Shown here one piece after another: positions 45,101 through 57,100 of a DNA stretch of 64,000 nt (positions within the stretch are counted from its first letter, which is position 1; each line of letters opens with the position of its first letter). Both the position numbers and the translations under genes were made by a program. The stretch lies in contig OZ022260.1 in the NCBI GenBank assembly GCA_963978905.1, positions 39,864,259 through 39,928,258 of the forward strand. The letters run 5' to 3'. A model generated the notes under the pieces. The model searched no databases, was not told the origin of the DNA, and saw nothing but the letters and a program-made list of their open reading frames with translations. This DNA is from Trichostrongylus colubriformis (taxonomy: Eukaryota > Nematoda > Chromadorea > Rhabditida > Trichostrongylidae).

Positions 45101-48100
45101 GGCCATTAATTCTGCATACACCTAATACATAGTAGTGATAGTGATGGATCAGGCCAAAAGGCTCGAATAAGTCTGGCATGAATGAAGTGCGGGATCTCAG
45201 AGTCCACAGAAATAAGCAGCGATCAACGGTGCTCCAGAACAATCAAGAGTAAGGTTTACTGAGGTCTGGTAGCGGGTGCTAGCTCACAGCAAAGTCTTAT
45301 GTGAGGGAAGGCACTCCGCCGAAACAAATGTGACACGTGCATGTGATTGGGGGCAGCTATACAGAATCAGAAGCGAAACGTAGTAGCAGTTCTGCAGACG
45401 GTTCTTTCAGAGCTCAAAGGTAGGAGAAGGTGGGTAGCAAGTGCTTTGAAACACATAAGGAGTTTGTTGCTTGATAAGCAACGCTCTAATGTTCGAAGCC
45501 TTGAGCGAGCAATTACGAACATCTCGTAAAATATTCAGAAGATTGGACCCCATAAAGGGCGTCTACATTGCTGCGAAATGACATGGTACTGTGAATAGGA
45601 GAGAAATACTGATATCGAACGACAGCAGCAAGCTGCTCCATGGGTAGTTGAAGGCGGAATGGTGGAAACATAACTTCAAAAAGCTCCTCCATTCCGTGAC
45701 TCTACGAATGACCTACATGGTTATCTTTGTAATTTCGCCACAAACTTTAATTATTGATCATCTCAAATTCTTATCTTGATACTTCATCCCATGCTACTGA
45801 AAAGACCTATTCTGTTAAAGCGAAACCAAATTGGGAAGATTGTCAGCCCAAAGTCAACGGGTATAATCTTTACAATCGCTCACAATTTGAAAAAAATTGA
45901 CCTGGCGCAAGGCCTCCTACATAATTCGGTCTAGCATGTAGTGTCTGGTCTGGCATCATTTTAGATTACAAAATGGACCCTAGCAAGTCTCCAGTCAAGT
46001 TGCGTCTTGAGAAGGGAGGATTCGATGGCATAAAAGTAGGAACTGCCATTTACGGAGACAAGAGAGAGTTGGTTCCGTATTTGTGCTCTCGACAAGCCGG
46101 CGTGTACTTCGAAAGTGAGTCAAACGTAACCACATTAAATCAGTGGCAGTCAAATCATTTGTGAAAATTTATTATAAAATTTGCTGAAATAGAGCTTCGT
46201 TGAAGGTTTAAGGGCGTGGATGTACAGTACGCGAGATATCATTTTTATAAAACCATGTGCCATCCCCTTTTTAGAGTAAATAACTTCTCTTGCTTCTGTG
46301 AAGATTGGATTCGCTATTAATCTGTTGCGTTGAACACAGGAATCTCTTTTTGAAAACCTTCATTCTCGTTTTGCAAAGATGTTCGCTGTTCGCTACATAA
46401 GCTTTGCCACCGTGGCGTTCACTGGTTCCATTACACACCCTGAAACGAAAAACTGGACGGCATCAGGAGGGTTCAAGCGGTCACTGAGACAGGCGGATGA
46501 TGATTGCAGGTGCATTGCTCATAACGTTGCGAATAGGCCTAATTCACAGTGCATCAGCGAGGATTTTGTCGAGCTTGGTGGGGCAAATTGCCGCGACCCG
46601 ATGGTCTATTTAGACCCTTTCATAAAGAAGCTAATCACGATTATGACGCAGAAAATATTTTGTTTCTTCTTCATCTGGCGATTAAGCGAGTTTGGTCGTT
46701 AAAATGATGATATCTGGAAATGAAATAGGATGGAGTCCTCACTAAAATAGCTTCTAAACTGTTGTATATAACATAACAAGACGGTATAAAACGCACGATC
46801 ATGAGTGTGAGCTGTAAACAACACAGCATGCAACCTTATCGAAGTGAGCATGGGACACTTCTTTGACTTCTACTTATGCCAGATAGCCTGAAGAACATGC
46901 TGCCGGACTGTCGGTGCAGACAGGAGTAAAAAGGAAGCTCGGTGGTAGAATCACTCGTCATAAGATGTACAATAACGCTAGGAGGAAGTAGGCCATGTTG
47001 ACATTCGAAGCATGATGAATTCCTCTGCGCCGTCAGACACTGAAAAAAATAACGAACCCTCTTTGGTACTGTCGCGAGTTTAGATCCTTTGATTGGAGTG
47101 CCCTGTTTAAAGACGACAGTGGTCGCAATGATAGCCCCATGCTCAGTGGGATAGTAGTCCGTGATAGCATGACTTGAACTGATGCTAGACCTTTTCGACA
47201 GAAACAATCCTTTTCGTTGCAGTCCAGCACATTTACTGAAGAGCATTAATTTCAGCAATTAAAGAAGGAGACAAACAACAAGGCACTCTGCTTGAAGAGC
47301 TTAAATTACCGCATCAGTTCGTTATTGAGAAAGATGGATATAGAAGACCGTACATGTATTTTGGAACGGTGCACGCAGTAGAAGGCACAGAATTCGATGC
47401 GAAGGTTACTGACCTGAACAAATTCTGTGACGTGAGTTTATAAGCAAAGTCAAACACAACTTTGTGAGAAGACATCTCGATGTAATGTTCTTTCATGGGT
47501 ATAGCTTCTCGGGAAAGCTCTTCAAGGCTCCAACATGGTTTTAAGATCCTCCCAGACGGATATGCGGTTTCGCAAGAAGACTTCGAAAGTGAAGCGGAAT
47601 TCAGGAAAGTAGTTCGCAATGTAAGCAGCCATGTGATGACAAAGGAGGAAAAATTTGCATTGCGTTCTTTTCTTTTTGATTTTTGCGATGTCAAGCTGCG
47701 AAATGGTTTCAGTTTTCTCTGATAGTACCAGTGCGAGTGTCTGCAAGACGTGATCCAAGAAACACAAACAAAGCGAATACGGAGTGCAAGCCTGAGGAAG
47801 ACCTTCGATCCTATGCGAAATCGTTTTATCATGCCAGAGAAGACGGGAAAGCTGTGGTAACTACAGATTTGTGTCATGTCGCCTCCCATATGTAGTTTTC
47901 ATAAGCTTCTCATCCGTGGAATCCTCATGTGACTGACATGATTAGAGGCCATACCCTCAGATGGTTCCCTCACCATCAGACAAACTTATTCTGTTAGAGG
48001 GCCGCTTTTGGGCTTCCTTGAACATCAGTAAAGCCATGCTGCACTTGCACCTACAAAAAATACTCTTCGATGAAAGTTTGTTAATAGTTCTTTTTAGTCG

Positions 48101-51100
48101 CGTACCGGGAGCTAAAATTCTAGCCAAAACAGCTGTTTTGAAGCTAATCCCTCAGGCAGTGGGCCTTTTGAGATTTTCAAGGACGGGACTGTTTCAAGGA
48201 AGTTCCGTACGAATTTTGGACAAAAGGTTATCCGAAGAACATGTGCGCGGACAAGCCAAGAACTACAGTGGTGCTGGGAAAAGAAGGATATCTTGACGTA
48301 CCCGCTATTGCTCGCCTTCCTGTCATCTGCGCTTTCGGTAAGGAAACTTATCAACACTACCATGCATTTTGCCATACACTAACAATGACCTCGGGTTTAT
48401 CTTATATGGCTACGAATTGCGCAACACTCAAAGAGACTTCAATCACCTCGTTTTTGATTTGGGAATGTTCGCTAACAGGACTATTTAGGAACTAATCGTA
48501 AAAAGGCCACTACCACTACTACTACTACTACCACTACTACTACTACACCTACAACAACGACCACCACAACTACCACTACGACAACCCCGACCACGACATC
48601 CACAACCACCCCGACCACGACAACCACAACCCCGACCAAAGCTGCAGAGAAAGTCACTCAACCCACGACCACAACAACTACAACAACTCCAACTACGACT
48701 ACAACACCGACCACTACAACGACTACAACCACAACCACAACCACTACAACTACCACTACCACCACTACCACTACTACAACCACTACCACCCTACGTCGGA
48801 AGACGGACGATGACTGTGGACGAGGAGCTCGTTACATAGAAAGAGAAGATCGGTGCGAATGCAAAAATCCTGACACCGATGGCAAAAGGATGTATCCAGA
48901 TAGATACTGGAACGTTGCATTTGTGAGTTAATGCACTTTATAATCATAATTATCGGATGTATAGTGGCTTAATTATGATCTAATGAACTATTACGTTCTT
49001 TACTACAAGGATGCTGAGTGGGCAAAAGCTTCGGTGTCGGACGGGACTCGAACCCGCACTTCATCCTTTACGGGGATATGTGCCAATCAGCACATATCCC
49101 CGGAAAAGATGAAGTGCGGGTTCGAGTCCGGAACAGCAGTTATCAAAAATCAAAAATATCAAAATCAATACTGAAGCTTTCAGCTTCACGGTTTGATGCC
49201 GATATTGGCCAACCAGCTCAACACGTTATACGTGTGAGCGCTGATAAGCTATGGTGAATATACCATTCAGAAGCTGAGTTAAGGTGAAAAGGGTGTTGGT
49301 AGTGTAATGGATTAGCACATATCCCCGGAAAGGATGAAGTGCGGGTTCGAGTTCCGTCCGACACCGAAGCTTTTGCCCATAACTCAGCATCCTTGTAGTA
49401 ACTTTCGCATCGCGAGCTGCGGCGATACACAGCAGTTATCAAAAATCATAAATATCAAAATTATTACGTTCTTTGTTGAGAGGGGAAAAATATACGCCTG
49501 AGTGTGCAGATTGAGCCTTCAACGATCTGTCCAAGGTACCCACATGTGCAACTTTTTATAAGAAGCCCCTTCGTCATTGCGATAGCATCATTGAGTGCAT
49601 AGGTACCTTTTCATTAGCAGCTGAAGTCATCCACTGCACCCTGCGTAAAGTGTTCGTCCCCCTCATCAGTCTTTAGTTTTCCACGGCATTGCGTTCTTTA
49701 GCGCAATTGATAATTTAACGAACAGAGGACCAAAAAATCAAGATATACACATGATTTCGAATGACAGTGGTGTTAATCAGGAAGTCTCCTTCACAAAGGA
49801 ACGTTTGAACTGTGATGGTAAGACGATGTGGAGATCCCAGGACCGGTTGGGGCCCGATAATCCCTAGAATGCATAATCTGGCTCAAACTTATCTTGAGCT
49901 TACAAGGAAAGGACAAGAGGACAAGGTGGGTTTGTAGTGGCATGCATATCGGCCTAACAGTAAGTGCTTCCGGATGCCGATCTCGAATTTCTTTTCCAAT
50001 GCGAAACGGTTTTTTGTGCAGAGTTACAAGGCCCTTATTCGACGAGCGTCGGCTCAAGTACACCACAAGAAAGTGGACTGTCAGCAGCCGCGTACCAGAG
50101 GGGTGTTTCATGCTCCATAAAATAAAGGCGATGCTTCGGATATGTGAGTACGCCGTTTTTACATTTTGTGGAGATGGCTGAATGAGACAATTTCATTTTT
50201 ACATTGCCCCATTTCGATGTTTCTTTTGGCATGAGACATGGTCAAATGGATAGCCGAGCGCTTTTCGCAACTTTCATGTCGGGTTGTACTTTATCAATTC
50301 GAATGGATGGCTTCAGTAACATATGAACAAATGTGGTTCTCCAGTATAAAACGATCTACTATATATAAAACGCTTCCTCTGTCTGTCCGTCTGTCACGAA
50401 ATCACGCATAACATAAAAACGATCAGTGGAGATGGGAACATGTTTGGAATGGGTTGGGCGTGGGACAACAAGTAAAGAGCACACATGGGCCAAGTTAAGC
50501 TCCGCACACGGTGAGCGGAGCGTGCACTGAAACACTGAGCGTTTACTGAACGCTCCGTCCACCGTGTGCGGAGCTCAACTGCGGAGTTCGGTTCTTGAAT
50601 CAAAAAATGTTTGTTCGGTTTCAAGATGGTCCATACGTGAGGAAAAGATGGGCTACGGTCAGTCATAAGTGCCCATGAAAGAGACCTGGGTACAGTGGGT
50701 GGAGCCCACCCTGATTGGGGTCCAAGCAACAAAATTCGTAATTCAGTTGCAACGCAGCCTCGAGACCACGAAGAAATCGGCAGTAGTGATCAATGTAGTT
50801 ATCCTAAGCGCACTCGAAATGAGAGAAGACCCGCCCACAACAGGCGGAGCGTGTCATGGCAGTGGGTGTTGAGTAAAGCGATCGACCCACTGACGCCCAT
50901 GATGTTGCGCGTACAGTATGTGCACCAGCCAATTGATTGGAACATAAAAGCCTTACAATGGGTACAACGAATGAAACAGATTTCGTCACAATCCATTGCT
51001 TCACAACACACACTAAACGTGACGGAAAACAACACGGTATGAAAGGAACCTCTTCAACCTCACGGCACAGAACTGAACGTACACAAGTGACAGAATGCGG

Positions 51101-54100
51101 AGGATGAAGTCGCGCGTATAAACTAGAAAGTCGATGCTATGTGCAATCACATGAGCCGTCACACTTTTAAACATTGCCTCGAGTGGCAAGAAAACATGAT
51201 TGTAAGAAGCGTGTTGCATCCGGAGAGATATTTAACACTTTCAAACAAGGATGATCATTTTTGGTCACGGGAAAGTACTAGCGCTTCAAAATTATCAATC
51301 GGACATAATAGATACAAAAAGTATTCAGCTTATCATTTCACCATGTCTCATGCCAGAAGGAACATCAAAATGCGGTAATATCAGAATATATGTGTTTCCT
51401 GTAGCTGTCTCGTCTCCACTTGGATTCGAAACATTGCTTTCAGTTCACGGAGCGTGACAATTACCTTCCTGCCACACGACTGCTGACAGTACACTTTCCT
51501 GTGATGAATCTTAGCTGACGTTCGTCGAAAAAAGGGCCTTATGACTCTGCTCAGAACACCGTTTTGCAAATTTGGAAAGCAGAATCGAGATCAGACTTCG
51601 AAAACACGTAAACCATATGTATACCTTTACATGTAACCACTTCGACCTCGGGTACTTCCCTGGTTAACTTCAGGAGCCATTTCTAAAAGATATGGCGGAA
51701 CGCGCACAAAATTGCACGTTCCGCCATATCTTTTAGAAATGGCTCCTGAAGTTGTGTGTCCTATGTGTGTGTCCTATGTTGCAAATGACTACTTGCCCAC
51801 ATTAAATAAATAAAAGTGAGCTTTGTTATTTAATCTCCGTACATTTGGATGCCTTGCTTGGTTTGTTGATAGAGCTATGATCACAAGAACAAATTCTCGT
51901 GTTAGAAAAAACATGTCATCCCAGTTTTTTTAACATATCACTTTTAGCTAGGCGATATACCCGCGCTTACTACACCGTCAGCACACCGCACAACGATGAA
52001 ATTGCCTTCGATCGATGGATCAGCATCAATTAGTTTCCCCTTGGACTCACTTCGCGATTTTGCGTTCTCGTTTTGCCATGTTGCAATTTAACGCTTTTGC
52101 GTTTTTGCGACTCTGCGATTCTGCAGCGTCACACTGTCGCACGCGATACTATGACCTTGAAATTGTGCAATGCCGCAACTTCGCGTGTGGAGCCGCGACA
52201 CCGCAAAATCGCTAAAAACGCAAAAAAGCGGACTCGAAAATCGCAAGAACGCAGGATAGCAACGTCTGACGGCAGTCTTACATTGGGCGGTCGATTGCCT
52301 CACTTGCGGAAAGGCAGAAATATGCGCAGACGCGACAAACCGACAAACAAACCGATACCTAAAGTAAGGGGTTTCTATAATAGAGGGATTGGATTTAGAA
52401 CCAATAAGTGTCGTTGGATTCAGCGCACGCTACTAATAGTGATGAATACCTCTTTATTTGTTGAATCCCACTCCCTTACTGGACTGACGAACGAGGGACA
52501 AAACTAAGAAATCCTAAGCGATTGAGCGAATTTCATGGATAGTTCGTACTTGCCGAATGTTACGCTCTTCTGTTTCACCAGACAAATGCAACTGCAGTCA
52601 TCCCGTACGCTGTAGTATCAATCCATTCGCTTCCGCTATATTACAGTTTTGTAAAATCGGGTATCCGAAATCCCACTTTCGATTTACTCTCCACTTAGTG
52701 GAAGTATTTGCAACGATGAATCATTATCGGTGGGCATGACAAACAGATCGAACTATTTGTTCTTCAAAGAAAAGATGAAAGCACACTTCGCGATGATCAG
52801 ACTCTCCTTCTTCGAACAGTAGATCATTGGGTAACAGTCAGGCTGCACCTTCTTCGCGTCGCCACGGTGCCTATCACGGCGCTACACCTGCTCGACCACA
52901 CCCACTTGAGCTCCCTTATTGGTCAACTAAGCAAAATGGGTGACATCGGAGTGGGTTTGAGCTGGTGTAGCGCCGTCAGCGCACCCTGGCGATGCGAAAA
53001 ACGTCAGCCTGAATAGCTACGCAAGGATCTACTGTTTCGTTTGCATATCGCGAAATGTGCCTTTGATAGACAAAAATTTCAAAACTTTGCTACGAATAAT
53101 ACTATTTAAGGGGATGGTTTGCTTTTATTGTGATAGTGTACCTGGCGAGAGTAAATCCATTATGTTCATCCTCGACTCCTCTGGATCGGTTGGACAACAT
53201 GGCTGGTCTCAGGTATGCACGCCGCAGCACTGTGCTGTGTACACTATCTGAATGCGGGATATTATTATTCCGTGACACTGCTGTCGAGTGATATTTTTAC
53301 TAGGTAGTTTGGAAAGTTCCTGTATTTCTAATAGGTTGAACTTCGAATGTTCTGGTTTCTGAATAATTTTTCTGATTTTTCGCCAGGGTTTTGACTATAC
53401 CATGCTGAAGCTTGCTTCTCGCTCTATCCGAATATAATAACATTTACATCCTAAGGCACTATTTACCCTGAGCTACCCCTGTACCTCTTCAGCCGATGCG
53501 GTCGAAGAGGTGATTTTTGGAAAACCTTTGGATTCAGCTGCAAACTTCTACCCAGGGGTATTTCAACCTGTAGAACACGAATATGACATTCGTTTGGCAC
53601 GAAACTACTTGGCGTCTGCGCCATAGGCGCCGTTGGATCCACCCCATTTAGGCGCCGGCGCCTATGGCGCAGACGCCAAGTAGTTCGCGTCAAACGAATG
53701 CCATATTCGTGTTCTACGGGTCAAACCCCTGGGTGGAAGTTTTCAGCCAAATCCAAAGGTTAAAATCACCTCTTCGATCACATCGCTCGGAGAGGTAGTG
53801 GGGTAGCTAATAGTGCCCATCCTGAAAAATTTAAAATTTTTCTGAAGCTTCCAAAAATAAAGAACAAAATGGAGAAACGAGAGCTCCACAACATGTCAAT
53901 TACGTACTTTTTCTTCGGAACACTTACGACCAATTTCCTATCAGCATCGTGACATGCGATGAGAATTGGATTATGTGGGACAATTCGCACAGTGGTTGGA
54001 CAAAGGACAAGCTTCCCAGCTTCCCAGTGCGGAGGCAACGACTGGACGAATCCACCACAGCTTCCTGGATCCTAGCGAAAGTATCAAAGCTGAGAAGCAC

Positions 54101-57100
54101 TGTGAGAGCTCGCAAGATGCTCGAAAACTGCTGGTCACGAGCACAGCACTGGCTAATAGGAAGGACCCTTTCCTTCCAACGATAACGCACGGCCCCCTGT
54201 CCAACAAGCAGAAAAGTGGAGAAGTTAAGAGCTGGATTACGAAACTCTTCCGCATCCATCATACTCATCTGCCCTGGCTTCCACCAATTACCATTTCTTC
54301 AAGCTTTTCGACAGCTTTCTTTGGGAGCAACGCTTCAAGACTCAACATGATGGTGAATGGGCCTCCTGCAAATTCATCGCTTATAGATTCCACTGTTGTG
54401 GGCAATCAAGAAGCAAGTCTACCTCTCGATGACAGAAAATGTGTGGATTTTTGTGGTTCTAATCACGAGTGATAGAATTTTATATAGGCCGAGATCCAAG
54501 CAATTCAAAATAGCGATCGAAAACCGAAGAAACGTTCCGAACGACCTAGTACCTATAAACTAGCCGAGAAGAATCAAAGCTGTTAAATGGAAATTCGAAG
54601 GCAGTGGGTGCGATAATTTCGGCATTCAGGGAACTGGCATATGTTCATTATAAATGAATGCAATTTGTTAACCATCCCCTGTCCACGAGGTGTTGCACGA
54701 GAAGGCACCAGTGGGTGAAATGCTAAATTGGTTTCGCGGTCTTTCGGCTTGATTGTTTCATACTTTTCCCACGCGAATCGCGAGTTAGTCAGCACTTCTA
54801 CTTTCACGTTCAACACGGATGTAGGAGAGCTAACCCTCCCGTAAACAGTACTGCAATAACAGCCGATGATTACTTAGTGAACAGATTTGAGAGATTGGAA
54901 TAACAGCAGGACAAGTCTCAAGTGCTACGAAAGAATAGTCACAATTACAAGTACAGAAACATCCTCTAACGACTCTTACCATAGTTGTAGAAGGCAAATT
55001 GTCTTAATTTTCAATTAGCGCTAGGAAGACCGAATGTTCGATTACAGATACTGACATTCATGGAAAGAGTTATCAACTCTGTTGATAGAGTGAGATCCGG
55101 AGCTATCATATTGTCCAACAGACCAGTGATCAACTTGCATTTCGGAGAGCATTCTAGCCACACGCTAAGGTGAGGTATATCGTGAATTACAGGTCCCGGA
55201 TAAAGTGAGCACTCGCGTATTTTTAGAGCATGGATGAACCAAAACAGGAACTGGCTTCAAGCTTCGACCAAAGTCGCGTACGCATTACATCTTGCTAGAA
55301 ATGCATTTGCGGTGAGTTAAGATTTCACATCATATTCAATGTAAGATTCACTGGATGGAAACAGCTTGTTCGTTCTACCAACGAAAAAATTTCGCGCGAA
55401 GTGACTGATTCTTAATTTTGATATAGCGAGTTTGAGAAGCCTCATGACGATTTGATTATTCTACAGCAATGTGAGACTTCAATAGCTTATTGAAAATTGA
55501 ACTCCCTGAAAGGTATCCTATTAAGCTACTTTATATAACCGACTAAGTGTGTCTGTTGGTGTGTACGGTTTGTGTGTGTTTGTGTCTGTTTGACCAAAAA
55601 TCCACATGTTGAGTGGTAGCAAAGGTGGGATCCCGAACTTTAGTGCCCTGCAAAATTACAGCCACCTATAAATTGTCCAAAAACTCTGTTTGCTGAGTGA
55701 TTCAAAAAAGTCTCTAAGTAAAAGATGTAGCCACCATGGACGCGCATTCGTTCATTAACATCAAATTGTAGTTGGAATACACAGAAAAATTTTCTCTTTA
55801 TTTGTTTTGAAAATGTCGCTTTTCCTATTCTACAAAACGATACAGCCACTTTGGATTTTCTCGCCGCTTTTAACCTCAACTTGCTGAAACTGTATTGTTG
55901 CTGTTGGTTCATCATTTTCAGGTAATGACAAAAAGAAAACTGCTATCTGACCTGAAGAAAGATTAATTGACCTCAAAATAAGGCTGCAGACGTCTAATTG
56001 TCAGATCGCGCGAAAATGGAGACGGCTTTGCGCACTCCTCGATTATTCCGACTAAGATTCTGCAGGGTATGAAACCAGAAGGACCACTGAAGGTCCTGCT
56101 ATGCCTTTAGATAGAGACAAGCGCAGCATTTCAAAAGATGAGCCAAGTTTTCCTAGGTTATGCCAGGGAACAAGATCGTCGCTGGAGCTTAAGATGTCAA
56201 CAAAAGCCGTTTATAGGAACCTGAAGAAGTGCAAATTCATTTCTAGGCAAGAATTGAGAAGGGCAGTGTTCAGAACCCCAGAATATCGCGAAGGCAGAAT
56301 CGGTTCCAAGAGATGGATGGGGCAGATCGGATTGAGGTGCTTGATACGTCCAAAAGTTTGTACACCTTTCCTTTGTTGTTTTTTCTCCATGATATCCAGC
56401 CTTATGACAAAAAAGTCAGATATGACTGCCCGGGCGACTACCGCCACCATAGCATGAGGGACAGACTTCGATTTTCAATGATCTTCAAAGGAGGAGGTGT
56501 CATGGCGTGGGGACCAGGAATCTTAGGGATTTTAGTTTCGTTCTCGGAAGAGTAAGCCATCCGATCACCGGACCTTCATGCTTCGTACCCTTCTCTCGTC
56601 GTGTGCGTTGAAATCTACACCAAAACCTTGTTTTTGTGCAAGTTGATGGGCCATTTCCTGTCAATCGGAGCACTTCATCATCGTGAAGCCGTCACCAAAC
56701 GGACCTTCTGACCGGACATTTATCAGATGGAGAATTCGTTGGAGTCTTATGCTGAAAAGGAGTTGCGTGGAGAGAAGCCACTTGAGGGAGTTAGGGAGTT
56801 TAAACAGGCCCTCATCAAATCGTGGCACCAAATGGACTAAAAACATTCTGAAAAAAGTCATATGGGCCTAGATAGTCAAAATTTTTGGATATTGAAAATG
56901 GAGGAGGTCCAGTTGCTTGTAAAATTACCATTTGTCTTCTTTCCGTTGTTTTCTTGTTGCTCGATACTTCAATCTGTTCAGTGGCTGTATCATTTTGCAA
57001 AATAGGAAAAGCGACATTTTCAAAACAAATAAAGAGAAAATTTTTCTGTGTATTCCAACTACAATTTAATGTTGATGCGCGAATGCGCGTCCACACTGGC

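Noticed and set aside
46836..47258. 140-codon minus-strand ORF
   Set aside because: No motif, and it lies in the intron before CTLD-2; likely chance.
47314..47889. 191-codon minus-strand ORF
   Set aside because: It is antisense to CTLD-2 exons that join in phase with the rest of the gene; it has no recognisable motif itself. Kept as a caution because of its length.
52073..52507. 144-codon plus-strand ORF
   Set aside because: It covers the low-complexity gcgattttgcg inverted repeat; composition reflects the repeat.
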